DNA of 32,856 nt from an uncultured Campylobacter sp. (GTDB lineage Bacteria > Campylobacterota > Campylobacteria > Campylobacterales > Campylobacteraceae). The stretch covers positions 1 to 32,856 of the forward strand of contig NZ_CALLWC010000049.1 of assembly GCF_938015785.1 (NCBI RefSeq), read 5' to 3'. Positions 8,694 to 16,506 of the stretch are shown here, piece by piece (the stretch's first letter is position 1; each line of letters opens with the position of its first letter). Below the pieces are notes generated by a model. The model ran no database searches, was not told the origin of the DNA, and was given only the letters and a program-made list of their open reading frames with translations. Both the position numbers and the translations under genes were made by a program.

Positions 8694-10263
8694 AAATGAG
8701 ATAAGGGAAATTCTAAAATCGAGATTTGCGAACGATCGGCATACTAAAATTTCTGAAATTCCCTTACCCTGCGATCTGAAAGATACCTATAAGGCGGCTT
8801 TGCGCATAAAAACTGCCATCGAAGAAAACCAGCGCATAGCCGTAGTCGGCGATTACGACGTCGACGGTATCGTAAGCACCGTCATAATGAGCGATTTTTT
8901 CAATCAAATAGGCGCGGAGTACGTCATTAAAATCCCGAACCGCTTCACCGACGGATACGGGCTAAACAGCGAGATCATAGGCGAGCTTGAGGATGTGGAT
9001 CTCATCATCACGGTAGATAACGGCACCTCCGCGACGGAAGCCGCCGAAATTTGCGCTCAAAAGGGGATCGATCTCATCATCACCGATCATCACATGCCCC
9101 CGCCCGTGCTGCCTAGAGCTTATGCGATAATCAATCCGAAGCAGCCTGACTGCACCTTCCCAAATATCGAAATTTGCGGCGCGCAGGTAGCGTGGTATCT
9201 CGTGGGCGCGCTAAAAGAAACCCTCGGCGTGAACTACGATATGGCAAGCTCGATGGATATCCTCATCATCGCCATAATCGCCGATATGATGGAGCTACGC
9301 GATATGAACCGCGCGCTTTTGCGCTTCGGCATCAAGCGGCTAAATAGCTCAAACCGCGCCTGCTTCAAGGCGATTAAGGAGCATTATTTTAAAAAGCACT
9401 TCGAATTCGACGATATCAGCTACACGATCGCGCCGCTAATCAACTGCACGGGGCGGATGGACGATGCGACGATGTCGTATAACTTTTTATGCGCCAAAAA
9501 TATTAGAGAGGCGAACCACTACCTAGAGACGATAAATTCCATCAACAACTCGCGCAAAGAGGAGGAGAAAAGCCTCTACGACGAGATCGTAAAAAGCGTC
9601 GATCCGAACGACAACGTCATCGTCGTGTGGGGTCCGCAGTGGCACGAAGGCATCATCGGCATCGTCGCAAGCCGCCTAAGCAAGACCTACAAAAAGCCCG
9701 CGATCGTCTTTAGCGTAAGCGACTCGCGCGCCAAAGGAAGCGCGCGCAGCATCGGTAAATTTGACATTTTAGAGCTGATCTCCTCGCAAAGCGAAATTTT
9801 AACGACCTTCGGCGGACACAAGGGTGCTGCGGGCGTGGGGATCGATCCTGCGCTACTTCAGGAGTTTAAGCGGCGCGTAAATGAGCGCATTACGCCTAAA
9901 GACCTGAGCGATTTTAGCGCGCAAGACGATCTGCTGGGCGAGCTGGACGCGTCGCAGATAGACTTCGAGCTGCTTGAAATTTTGGAATTTTACGAGCCCT
10001 ACGGGCAGAAAAATCCGCGCCCGCTCTTTTGTATCAAAGGCGCGCGCGCCCGCAATATCAGAGAGATCGGCAAGGAGGGCAAGCATATCAAAATGGCGCT
10101 TGACAAAAACGGAGGCAGCGTCGAGGCGCTGTTTTTCAACTACGACTTTTTGCCGCGAGCGGGAGAGCGAGTGGACGCGATCTTTACGATTAGCAAAAAC
10201 AACTTCCGCGGCACGATCACGCCCGAGCTCATCATCAAGGAGCTGACCCCGAGCGAGAGCTAA
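8683..10263 (+). CDS. recJ: Single-stranded-DNA-specific exonuclease RecJ
   Basis: This 526-residue 5'-3' single-strand exonuclease acts in recombination and mismatch or base-excision repair. The DHH phosphoesterase core shows motif I as VVGDYDVDGIVST (about residues 53-65), then DLIITVDNGT and DLIITDHHMPP with the metal-binding DHH. GRMDDATMSYNFL lies near 259-271. The DHHA1 domain carries TFGGHKGAAGVG near 375-386, and an OB-like C-terminal domain follows. The start ATG lies inside the end of pyrG. No other in-frame ATG exists nearby, and the coupling explains the lack of a strong ribosome binding site. It is somewhat shorter than E. coli RecJ (577), normal for epsilonproteobacteria. Confidence 0.95.
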   Translation: MLGKNEIREILKSRFANDRHTKISEIPLPCDLKDTYKAALRIKTAIEENQRIAVVGDYDVDGIVSTVIMSDFFNQIGAEYVIKIPNRFTDGYGLNSEIIGELEDVDLIITVDNGTSATEAAEICAQKGIDLIITDHHMPPPVLPRAYAIINPKQPDCTFPNIEICGAQVAWYLVGALKETLGVNYDMASSMDILIIAIIADMMELRDMNRALLRFGIKRLNSSNRACFKAIKEHYFKKHFEFDDISYTIAPLINCTGRMDDATMSYNFLCAKNIREANHYLETINSINNSRKEEEKSLYDEIVKSVDPNDNVIVVWGPQWHEGIIGIVASRLSKTYKKPAIVFSVSDSRAKGSARSIGKFDILELISSQSEILTTFGGHKGAAGVGIDPALLQEFKRRVNERITPKDLSDFSAQDDLLGELDASQIDFELLEILEFYEPYGQKNPRPLFCIKGARARNIREIGKEGKHIKMALDKNGGSVEALFFNYDFLPRAGERVDAIFTISKNNFRGTITPELIIKELTPSES

Positions 10264-10692
10264 ATTTTAAAATTTAGGCCTGCTTGGTGGGCATTTCGCG
10301 CCGGACACGGCCTTTAAATTTAACTCTCGATCTATGAGCTAGGCCGCGCATTGCGCACTCGGCGGGTTCGCCCTACTACAGCGCCCGTCTACTCTACTCG
10401 CCCGATATGTATTGCACGCTCGGCGCGACTTAAAAATTTAACGCGCGAGCTATGAATTTGACTTGCGATGCGAGCTCAAGCGCGCGATTTCGGGGCTAGA
10501 CACAGCGCGCAAACGCAGTGCGTTATTTTCAGCTCCCGCGCGGTTTGCAAAACAGACGAAATTTTTAGGCGCGGTGAAAATAAAATTTAAACGTTTTGGA
10601 ATTTTAAAATTTTGCGAGGGCGAGCGGGAGCAGGCGGGAACAAACAAGGCGATCCTAAGAATGAAATTTCGGATAAAATTTTATGAAGCGGC
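10264..10692. other. Gene-free region with degenerate internal repeats
   Basis: Between recJ and the hairpin after the cupin gene I see no convincing gene. The frames open here (for example 10463-10717) have low-complexity, Arg/Lys-rich translations and no homology I can name. The tract is GC-rich and contains loosely repeated phrases: ATTGCGCACTCGGCG near 10349 and ATTGCACGCTCGGCG near 10411, and TCGATCTATGAGC near 10328 against CGAGCTATGAATT near 10446. A 14-base palindrome, AAATTTTAAAATTT, sits right after the recJ stop. It may be decayed coding sequence or spacer. Confidence 0.4.
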
Positions 10693-10724
10693 GGGCGGGC
10701 TAAATTTTAAAATTTGACCCGTCC
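10693..10724 (-). terminator. Hairpin downstream of the cupin gene
   Basis: GGGCGGG (10693-10699) pairs with CCCGTCC (10718-10724) around the palindrome AAATTTTAAAATTT (10702-10715), making a long stem with one C-A mismatch and two G-T pairs. It begins 14 bases past the cupin stop. The minus-strand side lacks a clean T run, so termination is plausible but not certain. Confidence 0.4.
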
Positions 10725-10737
10725 TTAAACTTATAGG

Positions 10738-11067
10738 CTAAAAAACCACCACTAAAAACCACTTAAACGGCATCGGAGCGAAGATCGCGTGCGGCAAGCC
10801 CGCAGGCATGACGATGCTTTGCCCCGCTTTTACGCGGTGCTTCTGCCCATCGATCGTGAAATCGCCCTCCCCCTCAAGCACGTAAACGAATGCGTCGCCG
10901 TCGGATTTGTGCGAGCTGATCTCCTCACCGCCGTCGAAGGCGAAAAGGGTCATATTCAGCGCCGGATTTTGCGCGAGGGTGCGCGAAATCACCTTGTGAG
11001 GGGACACTTCGACTAGCGAAGCAAGCTCTACGGCCTTGACGGCGTCGATATTTTTGATGTGTTGCAT
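10738..11067 (-). CDS. Small cupin-domain protein
   Basis: A 109-residue single-domain cupin. The two cupin motifs are visible: SSHKSDGDAFVYVLEGEG around residues 52-69 and GQSIVMPAGLPHAIF around 82-96. In motif 1 the usual H-x-H is H-x-S, so the metal site may be altered. AAGGAGA precedes the ATG by six bases. It follows the NnrS-family gene by 66 bases on the same strand and is probably the last gene of that operon. Small cupins of this kind act as sensors, isomerases or binding proteins. The substrate cannot be read from the sequence. Confidence 0.85.
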   Translation of the reverse strand: MQHIKNIDAVKAVELASLVEVSPHKVISRTLAQNPALNMTLFAFDGGEEISSHKSDGDAFVYVLEGEGDFTIDGQKHRVKAGQSIVMPAGLPHAIFAPMPFKWFLVVVF

Positions 11068-11133
11068 AAGTTCTCCTTGAAATGAAATTTGATCGATTGT
11101 AGCTAAAAATTAGCAAGCTCGCTTTGATGATTA

Positions 11134-13881
11134 TCAATCCGGATCCGCGCTGAAAGGATTTTTCAGAAAGATCGGGACGAAATTTATCAGATATAGCGCG
11201 ACCGCGGCGATGAAAAGCGCCGAGGGGATCATCACGTATAAAATAAAGCTCTCGCCCGCAAAAACGGCTCTTAAAGCCCCCGCGAGCAGAGCCAAAACGA
11301 GCGCCGCGCGGCTTAGGCGCGGGAAGTTTAACGGCGAAATTCCGCTGTGGCGCTGTCCGGCGATCATCCCTACGAAAAGTATCGCTCCATACATATAGCA
11401 GATTGCGATGACGTGCAGCGGCGCGGCAGCGTACCCCCCGCGGATCAGCGCCGCGCCCAGCCACAGGTATCCCGCCGCGCACGCAGCCTGCAACGCGTAG
11501 TAAAACGCCATATAGTGGCGGCTTAGAATTTCGACGTAGTGCAGCTCGCGAAGTTTCGCCAAAAACAAAAATCCGATGCCAAGCGCGATAAATCCGCATG
11601 CCGCCTCGCTTAAAAAGGGCGTCGCGAGCGCCAAAGCAAAGGAGAGGAAAGCGGCTAAATTTTTGTAGATAAAATTTGGAATAAAAACGGCGTCGCTTAG
11701 CCCCGCCTCTCTTAGCGCTTCGTTGCCGATGACGACGCTTATGCGGTAGCTTACGACGGCGATTGCCGCGACGTTGATATGCACGAAGCTAAGCAAAAAC
11801 TTCTCATCCCCGCTCGCGCCGTAGGCCGCAGAGCAGGCGCAAAACGCCGCAAGGACTGCCAGGATGCTAAAATTATTCGAGTTTTTATCCAGCCACAAAA
11901 GCAGCGCCGCAAAGATGAAAAATATCGCCCAAAACAGCGCCGTAATCGCAGCCGCAAGCCGTAAATTTAAAAAGCTCGCGATAAAAGCCGCGATCAGGCA
12001 GGCGGCAAAGGCGAGCGAAACGGGCTTTAGCGAACCCTCGAAGTTCGTCCAATCGGGCAGCGCGGTAAGCAAAAACGCCGCGTAGATGCACGAAGGCGCC
12101 AAAAATAGAAAGTAAAACTTATGAGCGCTCACATAATCGATCGCCAGCGCATCGGGTGCTAAAAAGCTAAGCGCGCCCAGCGCCGCAAAAAAGCAGGCGA
12201 AAAGAACGAAGGCGCGCATCGGATGGGAGAAAAAATTTCTCGCGCGCTCATCTTTAAATTTAGGCGCGTAAAAGCCTAGCTCTTGCCGCTGCGCCGGGCA
12301 CGACTCGGAATTTTTAGAGCCCTGCGGCGAAACAGGCTCGGCATGGCTTTGCGTGGAATTAGCCTTGGAATTCCGATCGGAATTTTTAGCGCTCTGCGAG
12401 AAGTTTTGAACAGAACTCGGCTCGGCGCTTCTGCCGTTTTGTGAGAAATCCCACGCGAAATTTTGATTTTTAAAGCTTTGCGCGGAGGTGGGTTTGGAGT
12501 TTTGACTTTGATCGGAGCTTTTAACGCTTTGCAAGAAGCTTAACAATAAATTCCGTTCGGAATTTTTAATGCTCTGCGAAAAACTCGCCTCGGAATTTGG
12601 CTCGGTGCTTCTACCGCTTTGCAAGAAACCCTGAGTAGAATTTTGATCGTAGCTTTTACCGTTTTGTGAGAAGTCCTGTGTGGAATTTTGATTTTTAAAG
12701 TCTCGCGCGAGCTCTGTCTCTAAATTTCGATCGGAATTTTTAGCGCTCTGCGGGAATTTCGGCTCAAAATTTCGGCCCGAATTTCCGAAGCCTTGCATAG
12801 ACCCAACTTCCCTACCGCGAGTGGAATTCCAAAAATTTTGTATAAAATTTAAAGCGGAAATTTTGAAATTTTGCGCAGGCTCCGTTTCTAAGCTCCAAGT
12901 AAAATCTTTAAAATTTTCTGCAAAATCGGGGGCGAAACGTTTAAAATTTTGTGCGACTTCGCAGCCTCTGTGCCGGAGGCCAGATCCGCACGGCGCACCA
13001 ACCGCACTCTCAAAGTAAAATCTACGCGGCGCGGGAATTTTATTTTCAGGGCCCAGTCTGCCCGGCGTGCGGGTCTCGCGCCCAAAACTCGTCAAATTGT
13101 ACGGACCGGCGCTCTTCTTGGCACCTTCGCCGGCGCGGATTTGCTTTTTTAAATTTACAAATTGTGAGGCGGCGAGGTTAAATTTCTTCAAATTTACGGG
13201 GCTAAAATTCTTAAAATCGCGCGCGACATGTAAATTCAAAAAATTCTGCACCGCACAAAAGGTGCCTAGAGTGGGATTTTGCTCGCTACCTAGCCCACTT
13301 GCATCGCAAAACAGCGAGTGGCAGGCACCCAAAATAGTTTTTTGAGTGCTACACTTCGCGCTAAATCCGCATGTATCAAAACCGCAACGTAGAAAGGTGT
13401 CTCGGTTCGCGCCAACGCGCCGTAAGCAAGCGCTCGCGCTAGAGCCGCAGTAAATATCGCTGCTAAATTGCGCTAAATTGCGCGCGGTAAAACCGCAGCA
13501 CACTACGCCGTTCAAGAGCACGCTCACGCTATAATCGCAGTTCGCACGGCTGCGCAGTTCGTATTTCGGTGTGATAAAACCGCAGTGCCCCGTATCCTGT
13601 AAGAGGCTGTGTCTGCCCGCGCCGACATCGATACATCCAGAACCCCGCAAAAGCTCGCGCCTGCGCGCATCCAGATCGTAGCGCCCGATGCCCCGAAAAA
13701 GCCCATCTATGCGAGCGTTGAGGTCGTCGCAGCTAGCGCCCGACAAATGCCCGTATCTGCCCACGCCCGGATCACAATATGTACCAAAACCTCGTTCATA
13801 CGCGCCTAGGCCGCAACGTAAGTTTGAATTTCGTGCGGAATCTCCCTGTTTGCGCGCATTAAAGATAAAATTTCTATTCAT
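11134..13881 (-). CDS. NnrS-family membrane protein with long repetitive N-terminal extension
   Basis: The open frame encodes 915 residues. Residues from about 550 to the end are an NnrS protein: NFFSHPMRAF, then a run of about 11-12 membrane helices including AHKFYFLFLAPSCIYAAFLL and TALPDWTNFEG. NnrS proteins are haem/copper membrane proteins linked to nitric-oxide stress and normally measure about 390-400 residues. The first 540 or so residues are foreign to the family: residues 1-210 hold 16 cysteines with many Gly/Arg, and residues 363-527 hold degenerate Q/N/S-rich repeats of the type FSQSAKNSDRN. The ATG at 13881 overlaps the end of the ATPase gene and follows GGGGGGTGAG, so the long start is credible. 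No ATG suitable for a normal NnrS start occurs just before residue 550. Confidence 0.8.
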   Translation of the reverse strand: MNRNFIFNARKQGDSARNSNLRCGLGAYERGFGTYCDPGVGRYGHLSGASCDDLNARIDGLFRGIGRYDLDARRRELLRGSGCIDVGAGRHSLLQDTGHCGFITPKYELRSRANCDYSVSVLLNGVVCCGFTARNLAQFSSDIYCGSSASACLRRVGANRDTFLRCGFDTCGFSAKCSTQKTILGACHSLFCDASGLGSEQNPTLGTFCAVQNFLNLHVARDFKNFSPVNLKKFNLAASQFVNLKKQIRAGEGAKKSAGPYNLTSFGRETRTPGRLGPENKIPAPRRFYFESAVGAPCGSGLRHRGCEVAQNFKRFAPDFAENFKDFTWSLETEPAQNFKISALNFIQNFWNSTRGREVGSMQGFGNSGRNFEPKFPQSAKNSDRNLETELARDFKNQNSTQDFSQNGKSYDQNSTQGFLQSGRSTEPNSEASFSQSIKNSERNLLLSFLQSVKSSDQSQNSKPTSAQSFKNQNFAWDFSQNGRSAEPSSVQNFSQSAKNSDRNSKANSTQSHAEPVSPQGSKNSESCPAQRQELGFYAPKFKDERARNFFSHPMRAFVLFACFFAALGALSFLAPDALAIDYVSAHKFYFLFLAPSCIYAAFLLTALPDWTNFEGSLKPVSLAFAACLIAAFIASFLNLRLAAAITALFWAIFFIFAALLLWLDKNSNNFSILAVLAAFCACSAAYGASGDEKFLLSFVHINVAAIAVVSYRISVVIGNEALREAGLSDAVFIPNFIYKNLAAFLSFALALATPFLSEAACGFIALGIGFLFLAKLRELHYVEILSRHYMAFYYALQAACAAGYLWLGAALIRGGYAAAPLHVIAICYMYGAILFVGMIAGQRHSGISPLNFPRLSRAALVLALLAGALRAVFAGESFILYVMIPSALFIAAVALYLINFVPIFLKNPFSADPD
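12301..12795 (-). repeat. In-frame degenerate repeats inside the NnrS extension
   Basis: A unit of about 18-20 codons ending F-S/L-Q-S/N-x-K/R-N/S-x-D/E-x-N recurs at least seven times (residues about 363-527 of the protein). At DNA level a 25-base stretch is identical at 12374-12398 and 12728-12752, 354 bases (118 codons) apart, and related copies sit at about 180-base spacing (12428 and 12608). All spacings are multiples of three. Confidence 0.75.
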
Positions 13882-14566
13882 AATAGCTCACCCCCCTAAA
13901 CTGTTCGCTTACCACGCGCTCTTCGTACCGCTCGTCGCGCGCGCTTAGCGGCTCGTCTAGGCTCACGACGCGCCTAAGCCCCATCCCTTTGGGTTCAAGC
14001 TCGATGATCTCATGGCTTAGGCGTGCGGCTTCGAAGCGGTCGTGAGTCACCAAAAGGCAGGCAAGCCCCTCGCGCTCGATCTTTGAAACTAAAATTTCGA
14101 TCAGCACGCCGCGCAGATCGCGATCTAGACCTACAAACGGCTCATCAAGTAGCGCTAGATCGCAGCCGCTAAGGATCGTGCGCAAAAACGCCGTGCGCTT
14201 TTGCATTCCGCCGCTTAGCTCTCGCGGGAATTTGTTCAGATCGCTCGGGCTTAGCCCGATCTTTGCGGCGAGGGCGTAAATTTCGTTCACGCCCGCAGGG
14301 CTAAAAATTTCGATATTTTTAAGCGCCGTGAGGTTTGGTAGCAGGCGGTTTTCTTGAAACAAAAAGCTGATTTTTTTAAAGCCGTTTTCGATCTGTCCGC
14401 TTTTTTTATCCTCCAGCCCGCAGACCAACCGCAAAAGCGAGGTCTTGCCGCAGCCGCTGGGGCCAAAGAGCGTCTTTACTTCGCCCGAGCGCAGTCGCAG
14501 CGAAAAATCGGAAATTATAACGTCGCGCAGAATTTCATAGCGCAGATTTGAAATTTTTAGCATCAT
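13874..14566 (-). CDS. ABC transporter ATP-binding protein, nitrate/sulfonate/taurine type
   Basis: About 230 residues. Walker A is GPSGCGKTS, the signature is ELSGGMQKR, Walker B is LALLDEPF and the switch His is in LLVTHD, all in the expected order. The domain resembles the SsuB/TauB/NrtD ATPases that power NitT/TauT-type importers. The start is one of two adjacent ATG codons (14566, 14563) that overlap the permease stop as ATGA. GGAG lies three and six bases before them, so 14563 may be the one used. A longer in-frame start at 14647 would lie deep in the permease and is unlikely. The 3' end overlaps the start of the NnrS-family gene by eight bases. Confidence 0.93.
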   Translation of the reverse strand: MMLKISNLRYEILRDVIISDFSLRLRSGEVKTLFGPSGCGKTSLLRLVCGLEDKKSGQIENGFKKISFLFQENRLLPNLTALKNIEIFSPAGVNEIYALAAKIGLSPSDLNKFPRELSGGMQKRTAFLRTILSGCDLALLDEPFVGLDRDLRGVLIEILVSKIEREGLACLLVTHDRFEAARLSHEIIELEPKGMGLRRVVSLDEPLSARDERYEERVVSEQFRGVSYYE

Positions 14567-15360
14567 CTGCTCCACGGCATCAGTAAAATTTGAAGCGGCT
14601 TGGTCACGAGATAATCGAAAAGCGCCGTAAAGGCTATGACTAGGCACACATATGCCATAACCTCGACCGTATCGATATTGACGCGTGCTTCGGCGATCTT
14701 TGCGCCGATGCCGTCGTTCGCGCCCAAAAGCTCCGCCATCACAAGCACCTTCGCGCCGTTGCTAACCGCGACGTAGATCGCGGGAAGCAGCCGCTCGATT
14801 AGGTGCGGCGCGTAGAGGTAGCGCAGTTTTTTTAAAATTGAGCTTTTGTAGCTGTCGAAAAGCTCGGTGTATTCGGTGCTCACGCTAGCCATCGCCTGCG
14901 CCGCGGACGCAAAAGTCATCGGCGCGACGACGATAACGACGGTAAAAAGCACGCTTGTATCGCCGAAATGAAACCAAAATATCGCAAGCACGATCCAAAC
15001 GATGGGCGGCGTCGAGAGAAGCACGGTAATTAGCGGGTTTAAAAAGGCTCGCAGGCTTTTGAAATACCCCGCCGCAAGCCCGCTGCAAATCCCCGCAAAA
15101 AGCGCGAGGAAGGTACCCACAAGCGCTCGCTTAAGCGATAAGGCTAGATCGTTTGCGGCGAAATTTTTTAAAATTTCGCACGCCTTAGAAAAAACCGCCG
15201 CAGGCTGGGGAAGAATAAGCGGCCCATAGGCCTCGCTCGCTACCTGCCAGACGGCTATGAAAAAGCACACCGCCCCTAGGCTCGCAAAGCCGCCCCACAG
15301 ATAGTCTATGACGTAAAACGCGGGGTTTTGAGCTTTGCGAATTTTATCGATTTTTAGCAT
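14563..15360 (-). CDS. ABC transporter permease, NitT/TauT type
   Basis: A 265-residue inner-membrane permease with about six helices. The cytoplasmic coupling loop is visible as SYKSSILKKLRYLYAPHLIE followed by LLPAIYVAVSNG, in the position expected for the EAA motif of the BPD_transp_1 family. It pairs with the ATPase downstream and the Tat-signal binding protein upstream. Its start overlaps the binding-protein stop by seven bases (15354-15360) and its stop overlaps the ATPase start, so the three are translationally coupled. The closest named relatives by layout are SsuC/TauC/NrtB. The substrate is not determined. Confidence 0.93.
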   Translation of the reverse strand: MLKIDKIRKAQNPAFYVIDYLWGGFASLGAVCFFIAVWQVASEAYGPLILPQPAAVFSKACEILKNFAANDLALSLKRALVGTFLALFAGICSGLAAGYFKSLRAFLNPLITVLLSTPPIVWIVLAIFWFHFGDTSVLFTVVIVVAPMTFASAAQAMASVSTEYTELFDSYKSSILKKLRYLYAPHLIERLLPAIYVAVSNGAKVLVMAELLGANDGIGAKIAEARVNIDTVEVMAYVCLVIAFTALFDYLVTKPLQILLMPWSR

Positions 15361-16313
15361 AGAAAAAATTCGTCCTTAGGCATCGCGCCGCCGAGGAGCT
15401 TAGGGTTAAATTCCATCAAAATTTCATAAAATTTCAAAAGCTCGTCCTTGATCTCGCTAGGCTTTTTGACGCATAAATTCGATGTATCAATGCTCATAAA
15501 TATTGCAGGCGGCGGCGCGGGAAAGAAATTCGTCCCGATCGCCGCGGCGCTTTGTTTGTTTGCCTTTATCCACGCAAGCGCGTCTGTCAAATCGGCATTT
15601 AAAATTTCAAAATCCGCCTTTTTAGCGGCGTAAAAATCGGTATCGGCGATGATGCCCGCTTGCGGGATTATGGGCTTTACCGAAAACGCTTGCGCCCACA
15701 TATCGCTTAAATTTGCCCCTCGTTGCACGGCGATGCCCGATACTTTGCCCTTTAAGATCATGGCGCTTGCTAGCGGCTCCACCGTGATCGCGACGTCGTA
15801 GTCCTTAGCCAAAAACAGCTGCGCGCTCTCTGCGGGGCTGGCGGTGTAGTCGATATTCAGCCCGCTAATGCCCTGCTTTTTCGCTATGGCTCGCACGATT
15901 ATGTCTAGCATATCGTTTTTAAAAGGCATTACGATTTTTTTGCCCTTCAGCTGTGCAAATTCCGTTATCTTCTCGCCCTTGCTCATCACGAAATTTAGCC
16001 CCTCGGTGAGGATATTTACCATGCCGATCTTGCGCCCCTGATTTGCGAGGTTCACCCCCACGTTACTAGGACTCATCATGACCTTGTACTCGCCGCTTGC
16101 CACGCCCGCGCGTAGCTGATCGGGATCGCGCCAAAGCTCAAGCTTGGCATCGTATTTTTTGCCTATCTGCCCCTGCATGCACGCAACGCCGATGATGAGG
16201 CTAGGCATCGCGGGCGCGCCGTAGATAGTAAAGGCTTCCTTTGCAAAAAGAGGGCTAGCAAGCCCGCTAGCCGCCAACGCGGACGTAAGTTTTAAGAAAT
16301 TTCTTCTTTGCAT
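15354..16313 (-). CDS. ABC transporter substrate-binding protein with Tat signal
   Basis: The 319-residue protein starts at the ATG at 16313, chosen because GAGGAAAAG stands directly before it. A longer in-frame start at 16367 would fall inside the promoter. The N-terminus MQRRNFLKLTSALAASGLAS is a twin-arginine signal (RRNFLK at 3-8) with likely cleavage after SPLFA, so the protein is exported folded, perhaps with a cofactor or bound ligand. The mature part has the two-lobe shape of NitT/TauT binding proteins (NMT1/SsuA-like): YGAPAMPSLIIGVA at the start, then LKGKKIVMPFKND and the hinge DYDVAITVEPLA. It is the first gene of the operon. The ligand could be a sulfonate, an amine or a metal-organic compound. 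Confidence 0.9.
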   Translation of the reverse strand: MQRRNFLKLTSALAASGLASPLFAKEAFTIYGAPAMPSLIIGVACMQGQIGKKYDAKLELWRDPDQLRAGVASGEYKVMMSPSNVGVNLANQGRKIGMVNILTEGLNFVMSKGEKITEFAQLKGKKIVMPFKNDMLDIIVRAIAKKQGISGLNIDYTASPAESAQLFLAKDYDVAITVEPLASAMILKGKVSGIAVQRGANLSDMWAQAFSVKPIIPQAGIIADTDFYAAKKADFEILNADLTDALAWIKANKQSAAAIGTNFFPAPPPAIFMSIDTSNLCVKKPSEIKDELLKFYEILMEFNPKLLGGAMPKDEFFLC

Positions 16314-16332
16314 CTTTTCCTCTTTTCTTTCC

Positions 16333-16344
16333 TGCCAAATGGCA
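16333..16344 (-). promoter_or_regulatory. Short palindrome in the leader of the ABC/NnrS operon
   Basis: TGCCAAATGGCA has five-base arms (TGCCA/TGGCA) and lies between the -10 box and the ATG, 20 bases before the start. It may be part of an operator or a leader structure. No regulator gene lies beside it. Confidence 0.3.
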
Positions 16345-16347
16345 AGA

Positions 16348-16378
16348 TTTTGATAATCGATGTGCAATTATATCAAAA
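16348..16378 (-). promoter_or_regulatory. Extended -10 promoter with overlapping inverted repeat, ABC/NnrS operon
   Basis: On the minus strand TGATATAAT (16375-16367) is an extended -10 box. It is embedded in an inverted repeat, TTTTGATA (16348-16355) and TATCAAAA (16371-16378), separated by 15 bases. The overlap of arms and -10 box would suit a repressor or activator operator. Confidence 0.5.
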
Positions 16379-16469
16379 ACAGGAGTGATTCGGTTTGATT
16401 AAGCTCAATAGTCCCGCTTTAAATTTTAATGCGCTAAAATTTAAAACGCCCCGCAGCGATAAAATTTTA

Positions 16470-16478
16470 TGCTAAAAT
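16470..16478 (+). promoter_or_regulatory. Extended -10 promoter of ilvD
   Basis: TGCTAAAAT is an extended -10 element. An in-frame ATG at 16477 lies inside this box, so it cannot be the ilvD start. The ATG at 16507, preceded by AAGGA at 16496-16500, is used instead. Confidence 0.6.
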
Positions 16479-16506
16479 GGAGAAAATTTCAATCCAAGGA
16501 CATAAA

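Noticed and set aside
10463..10717. 84-codon plus-strand frame between recJ and the cupin gene
   Set aside because: Composition is biased to Lys, Arg and Ala, there is no ribosome binding site, and it runs into the hairpin after the cupin gene.
12821..13345. Several 60-90 codon plus-strand frames opposite the NnrS extension
   Set aside because: They are short, overlap one another and are broken by stops, whereas the minus-strand frame runs uninterrupted for 915 codons and is coupled to the upstream gene.
16477..16506. Upstream ATG as the ilvD start
   Set aside because: It lies inside the extended -10 box, so a transcript from that promoter would not contain it. The ATG at 16507 has a proper ribosome binding site.
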